Below are positions 9,960 through 20,647 of a DNA stretch of 64,000 nt, in pieces (position 1 is the first letter of the stretch; each line of letters begins with the position of its first letter). The DNA is from Acanthosepion lycidas. Lineage: Eukaryota > Mollusca > Cephalopoda > Sepiida > Sepiidae. Both the position numbers and the translations under genes were made by a program. Location of the stretch: assembly GCA_963932145.1 (NCBI GenBank), contig OZ010613.1, forward strand, positions 40,896,581-40,960,580, written 5' to 3'. The notes below the pieces were generated by a model. The model was not told the DNA's origin and did not search any database. It was given only the letters and a program-made list of their open reading frames with translations.

Positions 9960-10268
9960 TGGAGTAACCGCCTCCCGATTGGCCATGTCTTCTGGGGTGT
10001 AGCCCTACTCACTATGCTTGGCCAATTGCGGATTAGTGAGGCCACTTGTAGGTTTTTGAATTCAGAGCTTCTCTTCTCCTAGACTGATTGCTATCCAAGA
10101 CTATAGGACCCAGACTGTCCCGCCCTTTAGCCATTGCTTAGAAAAGATGAATTCATACCTTTCCCAAGGGTATTTGCAAGTAAGTGAAGGTAATGAACTC
10201 GACTGGAATTCGAACTCATCACTTCAATTTCTCAATTCGAGCTGTTATCCATCACTCAGGCGTGCCTC
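9960..10268 (-). repeat. SINE family B (minus), long copy
   Basis: The minus strand starts 'GGCACGCCTGAGTGATGGA', then box B 'GAGTTCGAATTCCAGTCG', 'CATTACCTTCACTTAC' and 'CTTGGGAAAGGTATGAATTC', matching 55508-55745 closely. Confidence 0.72.
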
Positions 10269-10374
10269 TATAAGACACTCCAAAAAATAAAAAATAAATA
10301 AGTAAAAGTAACAAAAAGGAAAAAAAAAAAGATCATCCATCTCCCATCACAGAAATCATGCCGAAGAAAAGAAC

Positions 10375-10560
10375 AATATTTGCTAGGCATCTCAGGGAAT
10401 AGGAGTAGATAGTTTCGTATATTGCCCGGTTCATACCCTCCTCGGTCTTTTGAACAGTAATTGAGGCTTATCACTTGTTTCCTTTTGAGTTTCTGGTTCC
10501 TCCAAAAGTCTACTTCAACTATATACTCCTAACGTCTCCGCTTAAACTCCGTTTTATTTA
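10375..10560 (+). repeat. Single unit of the 190-bp repeat
   Basis: Matches the tandem array at 29320-29800: 'CCGGTTCATACC', 'TTTTGAACAGTAAT', 'TTGTTTCCTTTT' and 'AAAGTCTACTTCAACT' occur in the same order. Non-coding. Confidence 0.65.
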
Positions 10561-10567
10561 CTATTCC

Positions 10568-10571
<4 letters not shown>

Positions 10572-10621
<50 letters not shown>
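10572..10621. repeat. (TA)n microsatellite
   Basis: Fifty bases of TA. Confidence 0.95.
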
Positions 10622-10623
<2 letters not shown>

Positions 10624-11085
10624 AGTTCCATGAAAATAAGTGGATACAAAGTTTAAAAACGTACTATCAAGACGGGCTTTATCACAAATTTAACAATATA
10701 GATAGTATTAATATATAACCCTACAAATCAGGACCCAGGCACATTTCTCAACCACACAAGACAGACATGCTTACGGAGGTGTTGAGGCCTCACACTCATA
10801 CACACACCCACACGAATATACACACTTACACACATCATACTCACTTACTCCCTAAGAACCAAATAACACACACACATACAGTTAACAGAGACACATTCCC
10901 CTTTCCAGGAACCAATAAAACTCTCAAAATGACCAAGGCAACTCAGAGCAGCATGAATCCATCCAGCTCTTATCTCAAATAACAACTTAAAAGAGACTGT
11001 TTCACCAACACAAGAAATGTTAATGTTGCTTTTGCGCCATGTTTTGACCAATATACTTCCCAGCATCCCTAATATTGAATTTTCA
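10622..11085. other. Anonymous sequence with degenerate CA
   Basis: CA-rich stretch at 10790-10885. No gene or element recognised. Confidence 0.5.
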
Positions 11086-11384
11086 AATGAAGTATTGTCA
11101 TTATTTAATTAATTATTCGAACTAGTATCTTCATCTTTGTTGTTTTGATCACTGGTTTTGACCAGCATTCCCTTCAGCCTTTCTAGTATTGCTCAAACTT
11201 TTTAGATAAAGTATTGTCATTAAATATAAAAAAAATGATTGTCGGACTTTGTCCATTTCATAATGTGTGACATCATTTGTTTACATTTGGATATACATTG
11301 AGCAGATATGAATGTATGAGAGAAAATCATGGAGAATTGTGTTTAAATACAGTAAAATCGACTTTGCTAACCGAACGCTCCTCT

Positions 11385-11605
11385 GTGTCCCAATCGGTAA
11401 AGGCACGTCAGGCCATATGACGGTTCCGTATACCATACAGTTTCGATTCCAGTCGGAAGACGCATATTTTCTATGAAAATTTCTCGGACATTCAGACCGG
11501 TAAATGTTGTTTAATACTGTTTATTATAAACAGAGCATTTACTTAAATATCTGTATCTTTAAAAAGAACGTATAAACATAAAAAAATGTCTTTAAAATAA
11601 TTCTC
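11385..11605 (+). repeat. tRNA-headed SINE (family F)
   Basis: Box A-like 'CCCAATCGGTAAAGGC' and box B 'GTTTCGATTCC' with SINE spacing. The tail ('AACGTATAAACAT' then 'AAAAATGTCTTTAAAATAATT') matches the right arm of the fold-back at 47337-47452. Confidence 0.6.
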
Positions 11606-11699
11606 ATTATTCCATGAATTATTTAAATTAGTATCCTCATTATTGTTGTTTTGTTCAGTTTTAACCAATATATTATCCAGCCTTCCTAATGATTTAAAA

Positions 11700-12395
11700 A
11701 ATAATTTCACTCCAAGCAAAGTGTGAATGCCACTAGTACGCAGGGGGATTATAGGGAGTGAAAGTGAGAGAAAAGACTAGGATTGACGAAAGGACGGAAG
11801 ATGAACGGGATTCAAGAAGATAGAAGATGTCGACTGACGTTGCATTTAAATTTTTGAAGATCGTAGTTATCAGGGAAGCAAGTAAACGGAAGGAAGTTTC
11901 ACTGTCAGGAAGTGCAAGAAAAGATACAGCTGGAGTAGAAGTGGAACTTGCATTTAACTATTTCAACAGTTGACGGGTGAGACCTATATGCCAATCTAGT
12001 AGCAGGATTAAATTCATGTAGTCAGGGCACCAAGTTAAAAAGCTCATCAGAACAGTTACCAAGGAAATATGTGTAGAAAAGAGAAAGAGGGAAGCCATGT
12101 CACATCGGTGAGAAAGTGACTGAAGCCGAGATGCCAAGTCAGGATCGATTATATTGCAGATGCTTCTTTGAATTTTGTCAAGAATCTCGAGATGAATAGC
12201 AGGAGCAACAGACCAGATATGGCAACAGTATTCAATCCACGGACAAATGGTAGATTTGTAAATGACCAAGATGGATACTGACGAGAAAAAAAATTTTGGC
12301 ACGACAGAGTCACCCAAATTTCCTTGCAGTAGATGCAGCTATTGACTCGATGTAGTTGCTCTACTGCAAGTCAAATGAAAACGTGAGGCCCTAAT
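11700..12395 (-). pseudogene. Non-LTR retrotransposon ORF2 C-terminal remnant (family L-a)
   Basis: A minus-strand frame at 11958-12317 reads '..YKSTICPWIEYCCHIWS.. LEILDKIQRSICNIID.. LASRLQSLSHRCDMASLFLF', the usual sequence after the reverse-transcriptase domain of jockey/CR1-like LINEs (P-x-x-EY-x-x-x-W, L-x-x-x-Q-R, L-x-x-RR-x-x-x-SL). Upstream and downstream frames are broken. Related fragments are at 3964-4330, 5340-5612, 13235-13395, 28825-29110 and 29830-29870. Confidence 0.75.
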
Positions 12396-12579
12396 TAATT
12401 ATTCAAACTAGTATCTTCATCTGTGTTGTTTTGATCACTGTTTTTGACTAACCTGCTCTCTAATCTTTCTAGTATTGTCTAAAGTTTTGATACAAAGTAT
12501 TGTTATTATTCCATGAATTATTCGGACTAATATCCTCATTATTGTTGTTTTGTTCAGTTTTGACCGATATGCACTATTT

Positions 12580-12835
12580 ACATTATTCGGACTATTGTCC
12601 TCATCTTTGTTGCCATATTTATCACAACATTTCGGCCGTTGTACGCTGCGGCCTTCTTCAGGTGGTTGGAATGTCGAACTGAACCATTTATTTCGCTCGC
12701 TGGTGTAGACTGTTCTAGTTTCAGGTACCTTTTCCATTCAATTTGGGTCCTGTCACTGGATCTAACCAACGCCTTTTTCCACTGTACCATGTGTCCTTAA
12801 GGACATACCTGAAGAAGACCGGAGTGTACAACGGC
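12580..12835. repeat. Inverted pair of hammerhead-like blocks
   Basis: The inverse strand at 12618-12662 reads CTGAAGAAGGCC ... GGCCGAAATGTTG and the direct strand at 12808-12845 reads CTGAAGAAGACC ... GGCCGAAACGTTGT. The two arms face each other around about 150 bases. Such blocks are common in Penelope-like elements; that link is inference. Confidence 0.5.
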
Positions 12836-13156
12836 CGAAACGTTGTGATAAATATGGCAACAAAGATGAGGAAAATAGTCCGAATAGTGTCAATAGTGTA
12901 CATAATACCTCATCTCAGAAATATAGACAGATACTGAAGGGCCGAAACGTTGTAATAAATATGGCAACAAAGATAAGGACAATAGTCCAAATAATGTAAA
13001 TAGTGTACATAATACCTCATCTCATTAATATAGACAGATACTGAAGGGCCGAAACGTTGTGATAAATATGGCACCAAAGATGAGGACAATAGTCCGAATA
13101 ATGTCAATAGTGTACATAATACCTAATCTGCGAAATATAGACAGATTTGACCGATA
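12836..13156 (+). repeat. 107-bp tandem repeat, three units
   Basis: 'CGAAACGTTGT' starts units at 12836, 12943 and 13050, an exact 107-base step each time. Units share 'AATATGGCAACAAAGATGAGG', 'ATAGTCCGAATAATG' and 'AGTGTACATAATACCT'. Single diverged copies are at 37070-37190 and 46190-46560. Confidence 0.85.
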
Positions 13157-13234
13157 TATTCTCCAGTCTTCATAGTGTTGTCTGAAATTTTGAAGTGTTG
13201 TCATTATTTTTATTTTTTAATTTTAAGCATTTCA

Positions 13235-13395
13235 TCCCAAGCATGGCGGGAATGCCACTAGTACACAGGAGGTTATAGGGAGTGAAAGTGAGAGAAAAGA
13301 TTGTGTATAGGGAGGATTAAGGAAAGGAGAAAAGATGGATGGGATTCAAGATGGAAGATAGAGATTGACGTTGCATTTAAAGACATTTTGAGGTA
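13235..13395 (-). pseudogene. LINE 3'-end fragment (family L-a)
   Basis: Repeats the first 160 bases of the 11700-12395 copy ('GAATGCCACTAGTAC', 'GGGAGTGAAAGTGAGAGAAAAG', 'TTGACGTTGCATTTAA'). Confidence 0.65.
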
Positions 13396-13460
13396 AAGTA
13401 TTGTTCGTTTAGTCAGACTAGTATCATTATTTTTGTTGTTTTCATGAAACTGTTCCGATC

Positions 13461-14045
13461 CAAGTGCTAGGTGTAGTAAAAACAACAAAAATCAAGATGC
13501 TCGATCGCAAGGATCTCTGAACAGTTACACATCCTCGTTCAGGGAAAGAGAAATAAAAGCCTCGGCGGAACAGGAATAATAAACAAATCCAACCAGACAC
13601 CAGAGGGCATCTTTAATAGTCAAGCGTCGTTCTCTAAACAATGTCTTCTCACCTCTTGAAAGCTGGAGGCAGAAGCCATTGGGGAGAATCGAGAAGGGGG
13701 CTTTGGAGGGGGTCTTGATGAAGTGGATGGCAAGAGAGAAACGGGGAAAAGACATGAATAAACAATCATTTACTCTTTGCGAGGGTAAAGTTAAAAGCTT
13801 TTTAGATGAAATCCCTAAAAATAAAGGGATAAACAAAACAAAAAAAAAAAGGAAAAATAAAGGAAGATAAAAACAAGAAAATATAATGCTCTCTTCCTCG
13901 TTCTCTCCCCACCCCTCGATATCTCCTGAATGCTTTCTATCAAAATAAGAAGAAAAAAAAACAAGTCACAATTAGTAAATATATCCGGCTGCGAAAGCCA
14001 TATGTTTGAAAACGAAGAAATAGACTATATAGAGAATGAGAAAAA
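13461..14045. other. Anonymous sequence
   Basis: Moderate GC with short frames on both strands that carry no recognised domain; A-rich from 13830. Confidence 0.5.
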
Positions 14046-14057
14046 AGAACTAGCACA

Positions 14058-14089
<32 letters not shown>

Positions 14090-15265
14090 AATGAAAGAAA
14101 GGCGAAAAGAGAACAAGAAAGAAACAAAGAAATGAGAAAAAGAAAGAAAGAAAGGAGAAAAGAGAAAAAGAAGGAAAGAAAGAAAAGAGAGAGAAAAGAA
14201 AGAAAGAAAAAAGAAAGAAAGAAAGAAAGAAAGAAAGAAGAGCGAAAACAGAGCAAGAAAGGACAAAAGAGGAAAAGAAAGAAACAGAGAAATGAGAAAA
14301 AGAAATAAAAAAAAGGAGAAAAGAGAAAAAGAAGGAAAGAAAGAAAAGAGAGAGAAAAGAAAGAAAGAAAGAAAGAAAGAAAAAAGAAAAAAAGAAGAGC
14401 GAAAAGAGAGCAAGAAAGGAGAAAAGAGGAAAAGAAAGAATCAGAGAGAAATGAGAAAAAGAAATAAAGAAATAAAGAAAGAAAGAAAGAAAGAAAGAAA
14501 GGAGAAAAGAGAAAAAGAAGGAAAGAAAGAAAAGAGAGAGAAAAGAAAGAAAGAAAGAAAAAAGAAAGAAGAGCGAAAAGAGAGCAAGAAAGGAGAAAAG
14601 AGGAAAAGAAAGAATCAGAGAGCAATAAAAAAAGAAATAAACAAAGAAAGAAAGAAAGAAAGAAAGAAAGGAGAAAAGAGAAAAAGACGGAAAGAAAGAA
14701 AAGAGAGAGAAAAGAAAGAAAGAAAGAAATAAAGAAAGAAAGAAAGAAAAAAGAGCGACAAGAGAGCAAGAAATGAGAAAAGAGGAAAAGAAAGAAACAT
14801 AGAGAAATTAGACAAAAAAGAAAGAAAGAAAAGAGAAAAGAAAAAAAGAAGGAAAGACAGAAAAGAGGGAGAAAAGAAAGAAAGGCAAAAAAAAGAACAA
14901 GAAACGAGAAAAGAGAAAAAGAAGGAAAGAAAGAAAAGAAGGAGAAAAGAAAGATAGAAAGAAAGGCGAAAAGAGAGCGAGAAAGGAGAAAAAAGAAAAA
15001 GAAAGAAACAGAAATGAGAAAAGGAAAGAAGAAAGGAGAAAAGAGAAAAAGAAAGAAAAGAGGGAGAAAAGAAAGAAGAAAGGCAAAAAGATAACAAGAA
15101 AGGAGAAAAGAGAAAAAGAAGGAGAAAAGAAAGAAAGAAAGAACGAAAGATAGAAAGAAAGACGAAAAGAGAAAAAGAAACAAAGGATAAAACGAAACAA
15201 GGAAAGAAATGAGAAAAAGAAAGAAAGAAAGGAAAAAAGAGAAAAGGAAAGAAAGAAAAGCAGAC
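14046..15265. repeat. (AAAG)n polypurine domain with higher-order units
   Basis: Almost pure A and G on the plus strand. A 'GAGCGAAAAGAGAGCAAGAAAG' type word recurs near 14101, 14241, 14396, 14571, 14753, 14884, 14966 and 15082, giving irregular 80-180 base units. Frames of several hundred codons on the minus strand are stop-free pyrimidine artefacts. Confidence 0.93.
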
Positions 15266-15455
15266 AGACCGAGCTATCATAAAAAAAAACGGAAAGACGA
15301 AAGAGTGTCATACATTGTACCCAAAATTGGTCACTGGATTCATGTCGACAGGGCGGGTCCAGATATGCGTAACTCCTTATTGACCGATAAAATCTACTCA
15401 CAGTTTACTTTTTCTTCAAGTGAACCATCACTATCCTTTAAGTGTATAGATAGTG

Positions 15456-15513
<58 letters not shown>
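15456..15513. repeat. (TATC)n-(TA)n microsatellite
   Basis: Eight or so TATC tetramers passing into TA. Confidence 0.95.
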
Positions 15514-15517
<4 letters not shown>

Positions 15518-15583
15518 AATTATTTTTTTAAAAATATGATGCCATCGCTACACAGGAATTACCATGTTTCAAAAACAGAAGCT

Positions 15584-15714
15584 AAAAACTTCCAATTCAA
15601 TTATAGAAATTAAATTAAATTAAAGTACCTAGTTCTGTTTCATTTTCAAGCGAATTTTGAAAATCAAAAAGAGAACTAGGTACTTTAATTTCTATTATTG
15701 AATTGAAAGTTTTT
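15584..15714. repeat. Fold-back element with about 60-bp arms
   Basis: The left arm inverted reads TTGAAAATGAAACAGAACTA..., the right arm TTGAAAATCAAAAAGAGAACTA..., then both share 'GGTACTTTAATTT' and 'TTGAATTG..AAGTTTT'. The main difference is a duplicated 'TTAAA' stretch in the left arm. The loop is only a few bases (GCGAAT). Confidence 0.8.
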
Positions 15715-15727
15715 AAATAAAAATGGT

Positions 15728-16330
15728 ATGCGGTACTGTTTGGCATTTGCACCGGAAGCTCCAGTACGAACATCTCAGAGATTGGGGGTCAATCTGAGGA
15801 CCGTGCAGAGGATTTGGAAAGAGTTGGATGAGACTAATGGTGATTGCGAATGTACGACATCTCGGAAAACTTACCCTGATCGTTATGATAAGAAAATAAC
15901 TATCGAATATGTTTCTGATGACCTCACACTCAACACAGAAGACTGCATCAAGTGCCTTGAGGAGGTAGTGCATCCCTGATTCAAAAGGGTGGCTGCTGGA
16001 AGTCCCTATCTCTGGCAACAGAACTGTACACCATGCCACACAAAAAGGAGAACCCAGTCATGGCTGTCAGACGATTTCTGCGACCACATCACCCCTTACA
16101 TCCGGCCAACTCCCCAGACTGCAACCCACTTGATTATTATTATAATGTGTAGAGCGCAGTTGAGCGACAGGTCAACAAAACTCCTTGTAAAACGAAAGAT
16201 GAACTGAAGGCAAGAATTATGGTAGCATTCACTAACTTAAACAAGGAGACCGTCCAGAAGAGTTTCAGGAGACTCGGAAGTCGTCTGGAGGCCATGGTTG
16301 AAGCCAATGGCGATTTTATTGAATGAATTT
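15728..16330 (+). pseudogene. Tc1/mariner-like transposase remnant
   Basis: An N-terminal helix-turn-helix piece at 15728-15979 ('RTSQRLGVNLRTVQRIWKEL') ends in a stop. Downstream in other frames are 'VMAVRRFLRPHHPLHPANSPDCNPLDYYYNV', the NSPDxNPLDY block that precedes the last catalytic acid in this superfamily, and 'KDELKARIMVAFTNLNKETVQ' to 'SRLEAMVEANGDFIE'. The catalytic middle is missing and at least one frame change and a stop are present, so it is dead. Confidence 0.72.
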
Positions 16331-16375
16331 AATCTTTAGTATTTCAAGATATTGTGTAATTTTGGTAAATATATA

Positions 16376-16612
16376 TAATGAGGTATCATTATTATTAATT
16401 ATTCTCATTTATGTGTCATATAAACGGCAATTTATCCATCGCACCCTGTATATTTGTTAAACCGAGGTCAGTGTTATTTTCATTTTTGTGTAATTTAGAC
16501 GACAATTTATCCTTCGCACCCTCCATATCTGTTAAAATGTGGTATCAGTATTATTCTCATTCATGCGTCATATAGACGACAATTTATCCATCGCACCCTG
16601 TTCAGTTTTGCA
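16376..16612 (+). repeat. 76-bp tandem repeat, three units
   Basis: Units end in 'ACAATTTATCC(A/T)TCGCACCCT' and include 'GTATCA.TATTATT.TCATT'. The first unit is also the natural 3' end of the mariner-like remnant, so a transposon terminus seems to have been tandemly amplified. Confidence 0.75.
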
Positions 16613-16639
16613 CACAATTTTCCTTGTGAACTCCCCGCA

Positions 16640-17335
16640 ATTTTTACCTGAAACTGTATTAATTTACGCCTAGTAATTATCAAAATATCTGAATTTTGAA
16701 TGCTGATTCTCAAAGTACACTTCGAAGTTTGGTGCAACATAATCTTCCCACTTAATTCCCCCCGATTGGATCTAGAAGTGTTCTAAGACAATCTTGATAA
16801 ATATAAAAATATCAGAATTTTTAACGTCGATTCACAAGGTAGACACATTCTCGTCACTTGAAAATTTGGCGGAATATAATCTTCCTACTTAATTTCTTCC
16901 GACTGGATCTAAAACTGTACAAAATCATAACTAATAAATATAAAAATATCAGGATCTTTAACGTTAATCCACAAGATAAATACATTCTCTCTACAAGAAA
17001 ATTTTGCGCAACATAATCTTCCCACTGAATTTCTCCCGACTGCATCTAAAACTGTACTAAGTCAATCTTAATAAATATGAAAACATCATAATTTTTTTAA
17101 CTTTGATTCACAAGATAAATACATTCTCTCCACAAGAAAATTTGGCGCAACATAATCTTCCCACTTAATTTCCTCCGATTGGATCTAGAACTGTACTAAG
17201 TCATCTCTTAATATGAAAACATCAGAATTTTTAACGCTGATTCACAAGGTAAATACATTCTCTTCATTTGAAAGTTTGTCGGAACATAATCTTTCAACTT
17301 AGTTTCCTTCGATATGACTATAATAAAATCATTTA
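16640..17335 (+). repeat. 137-bp tandem repeat, five units
   Basis: The word 'CATAATCTT' recurs at steps of about 138, 135, 140 and 134 bases. Units also share 'GATTCACAAGGTA', 'TACATTCTCT' and 'GGATCTA.AACTGTAC'. Divergence between units is moderate. The function is unknown; it is non-coding. Confidence 0.85.
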
Positions 17336-18325
17336 GTTTTGACTGTCAATAAAAGCCAAGTTATTCCTGAATGTCCAAATAAAAGAAAGCATTCGTATAG
17401 AATGAACTTTAAGAGTACTTTCTGAGACTCAACCCCAAAATCTCGAAATTCTTGTCTTTAAAATTGGTTGTTCCGAACTCCTTCCATAACGGCTTTTCTC
17501 TTTTGAACGAAATCAGAGGTCACTGCGCGTCTGCTTTGGCGAAAGGAGTGAGGTTGATTGAGCGACCGACATCGTAAGCGACGGTTAAAACCATTGATTT
17601 TGTTATAAAGGCAAAGTAGCCATGACAGATACCGACAAGAAATTGGCAGCTCAGACCTGCAACCAACCCACCCATCTACCATTTTACACACACTCTCCCT
17701 CTCTCCGTCTCTGTCTGTCTGTCTGTCTCTTTCTTCCGTTTTCTTTTTTTTTTTTTTGCAGACTCTTTTTGCAGAACATGGTTAGCAAGAGTGAAAAGCT
17801 AGGCAAATCACTATGTCCTTTCGTGACGTCCGATACAGGTTTTCGTGTTTGATCAAAGCGTTTTTTGACACCTCCCAAGCCCCACCAAATCGGGATAGAA
17901 GAGTTCTCGTCAAGGGAGGTAATTCCCCTATTTCATGAAGGTTGCGGAGGTCCGGTCAGATGATAGTGAGTGCAGTGATTGGAGGTGGATAATGTTCTGG
18001 TTAGATTTAGGTTACGGGGGTGGGGGTTAGGTTGCTTTTCGAAAATCAAATGGAACCAGAAAAATGATTATGGTTGTTGTAGGGAAGGTAGTGGCGCGCA
18101 TTAAATCTGGAGGGGAGGGTCTTTGTAGATAAAGAAGGCGACTTACTGGTAAACACACGTCTCATATATATATCACGTGACCGAGAGTGTTGAGTATTTT
18201 GCTAGATTTTACAAGTTATTCTCGATTCAGAAAATTTCGAATGTTCTTATCATAAAATCCTGGTCTGTCTGGTCTGTTTTGTTTTACGTCTTATCAACCT
18301 CAATGGGTTTTATTTGATGTTAACA
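17336..18325. other. Unique-looking sequence, no gene confirmed
   Basis: Contains a pyrimidine tract (17695-17758) ending TTTTTTGCAG, which could act as a 3' splice site, but the following frame (17764-17852) is short and unrecognised. Nothing else is supported. Confidence 0.4.
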
Positions 18326-18740
18326 AAATTTTTATTGCTGGTAATATTTTTTTCCAAAAATGTATTACTGGTAATATTATTTTTCATCAAGATGTATTAC
18401 AGTGTAACCCAGATATAAGAGACCCGGATATAAGAGAAACCCGGATATAAGATAGATTATCTCTGGTCCCATACTTACCTAAACAAAATAGACCAAACCC
18501 GGATATAAGAGAAATCCGGATATAAGAGACTTCTTCTCCGGTCCCGACAACTCTCTTATATCCGGGTTACACAGTACTGGTAATTTTTTTTCCAAAAATG
18601 CATTGCTGATAATTTTTTAAAAAAAATGTATTGCTGGTAATTTCTTTTTTCAAAAATGTATTGCTGGTAATAATTTTTTCTTCCAAAATTAATTGCTGGT
18701 ATTAATTTTTCCTCCAAAATCTTATTGCTAGTATTAAAAC
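18326..18740. repeat. 35-bp tandem repeat, interrupted
   Basis: Degenerate units of 'GTATTGCTGGTAAT' followed by T-rich and 'CCAAAAAT' words, about two before and five after the MITE at 18400-18574. Confidence 0.75.
18400..18574. mobile_element. Pogo-like MITE, copy 1
   Basis: Ends are CAGTGTAACCC.GATATAAGAG and its inverse, with TA on both sides. The terminal word 'CCCGGATATAAGAGA' is repeated several times inside each arm. Copy 2 is at 55988-56174. The right terminus is CACAG where CACTG is expected. Confidence 0.85.
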
Positions 18741-19290
18741 CTATTTTCAAACTTTCATAGTGTTTTGACCCCAGTTTGGGTGTTTACTATTTGCCCATAG
18801 TTGGGACCCCCTAACAGGTCAGAGTGGACCTGGGAACACCAGCAATTATGCGATGGTTCCACGCTCCCCAAAACCTCCTGAACAGAGGCCTTGCTGTCGG
18901 ACGCAGTTTATCGTCTTACCCATGACGCAGTTTATCGTCATACCCAGGACGGACAAAAGGTAGGTAAAAAACTAATATTTCGAATACTGGTTCTCGAGGC
19001 AACCGCTCTCTAATCTCATTGCAGTCTGGCGCAGCAAATTCTTCATTTTAAGCGACTACTGTAGCGCGATAATTAGCAAATTTACCTCGAGACCCGGTTA
19101 TTTAATATACCCTTCATTACACTGATCTTGTGCCAGACTATACTAAAGTTAATAAATGAGCATCAACTGTTACCAAACTCGTTTCGAAAACATTAGGGTG
19201 CTCTTAAAACGTTGTCTTGTGCCAGACTAAATTGATTAATCTGTTGTATACGTCTTTGAGATTTTTATTTAAATACTTATTATTTCTTTA
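18741..19290. other. Anonymous sequence
   Basis: Unique-looking with a short direct repeat of 'GACGCAGTTTATCGTC' near 18900-18935. No gene or element end seen. Confidence 0.5.
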
Positions 19291-19293
19291 ACT

Positions 19294-19985
19294 CAGTGTT
19301 TCTTAATGTTTTTAAGCAACGGCACACCTGCAATTGAAAATATAACAGTACATTCAGTAAAATTTTGAAAGGGTATACATTTAAATGTTATAAAATAAAA
19401 CCATGGATTACAAAAATTCACACGTAAATATGAATTTACTTGATTTGAGTGTTTCTATTCATTTATTTGTGAAGCTTGTGAGAAAACTGTGCCGCCTGGT
19501 GTAATTTTTTTTTTGTGTGATTTCTTCGGTCGATGGCGTAATAAGCAAACTCTTTTTCTTTAATTAAACATAGTCTTTCTTGCTTCTTTATTTTTTATGC
19601 TATTTAGTGTTGAGAAACCGAATTCATATAAATAAGTAGAAAATTGCAATAAAACTCAACAGACGGCATTACCTTCATGGCGAGGGTTTCTCAAACTCAT
19701 TTCTCATGGCACACCTCGGAACAAATGAAAATATGGTGGCAAAATTTTGAAAGGATATACATTTAAATGTTATGAACTAAAACCATAGATTAAAAAAACA
19801 CACGGGAATATGAATTTACTTGATTTGAATGTTTCTAGTCAACTATTTGTGCAGCTTATTTAGTGTGAAACCTGTGCCTGGTTTTGTGACTTCTTCAGTT
19901 ACTACAGCCACACATACATATGTATGCTGTGACAGTATCTCGCGGCACACTAGTGTGCTGTGGCACGGCGGTTGAGAAGCAATGC
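19294..19985 (+). mobile_element. hAT-type non-autonomous elements, two partial copies head to tail
   Basis: Starts CAGTGTTTCTTAATG and '..AAGCAACGGCACACCTG', and ends 'GTGGCACGGCGGTTGAGAAGCAATG'-like, the classic CAGTGTTTCTCAACC / GGTTGAGAAACACTG ends plus 'GGCACAC' words of Charlie-like hAT elements. An internal right end (GTTGAGAAACC, 19605) and left end (GGTTTCTCAAACTC, 19685) show two copies. The second holds an uninterrupted 'TTTAGTGTGAAACC' site at 19859-19872, used below as an empty site. Confidence 0.7.
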
Positions 19986-19989
19986 TCGT

Positions 19990-20645
19990 GCCAGTAACAT
20001 CAATATGTCCTAAAAGATATGAATAAAGTGTCACTGCGACACGTAAATTTGAACATAGGTCGCCAGAGAGCAAACACAGGCGATCCTATCATTGAATTAA
20101 GTAGACCACGTGACCATAGAGGAAACGCAAAAATAGGAAATAGCTGGCGACTAACGACCGTTATTTCTACTCTATCCTCTATTACTATTCGGATCGCCAT
20201 TTCTATTCTATCCTCTATTACTATACGAACCGCTATTCTATACTCTATATAGTATTTCTCTTTTCGGATCACTATACGGATTACTATTTAAGCGAGTATT
20301 ATTGAGCAAGTATTATTAGTGCGAGTGATATTCGAAGGCGTCTGGCACCAGTATTGTTCAACGGCGTTACTATAGTTGTATCTGCGATTACAAAGTCTCT
20401 ACTACAACGAGCATTACGAAAATGAAAACGAGTATTTGTTGACATCATAAAAGTGGCAATGAGTGTTCGTTTACATCACAAAATGTATATCACAGAAAAC
20501 TGACTACATTGGCGGCCTTTAGGCAAAACATTAAAAATACATGAGCAATAATCCCACTGCACACTTTCCTTTCGTAGTTTTAGAAAATTGCGATAACATT
20601 GTTTACTGTAGTACGATATTTTCTCAACAGATGACATTACTCTCA
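19990..20645. other. Anonymous sequence with a short TCTATT repeat
   Basis: 'CCTCTATTACTAT.CG.ATCGCCATT' words repeat near 20165-20240. No gene recognised. Confidence 0.45.
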
Positions 20646-20647
20646 TG

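Larger units (their letters stand above)
11091..13460. repeat. 110-bp dispersed repeat Q, about six copies across this interval
   Basis: Blocks beginning 'GAACTAGTATCTTCATC' or 'TTAGTATCCTCATTATTG', followed by 'TTGTTGTTTTG', 'TTTTGACC' and 'AGTATTGTC', occur near 11090, 11605, 12393, 12510, 13148 and 13395. Between them lie a SINE, LINE remnants and the 107-bp array. Confidence 0.55.

Noticed and set aside
14050..15401. Minus-strand frames of 200-377 codons rich in Phe, Leu and Ser, and a Lys/Glu/Arg frame on plus
   Set aside because: Produced by the AAAG tract; parallel open frames on the same strand and no non-repetitive flank.
15456..15513. CRISPR-like array
   Set aside because: The tetranucleotide and minisatellite arrays in this eukaryotic sequence have no unique spacers of constant length and no cas genes.
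17736..17852. Coding exon after a TTTTTTGCAG acceptor
   Set aside because: The frame is short, has no recognised content, and a second GCAG lies 13 bases on; poly-T with GCAG arises easily in this sequence.
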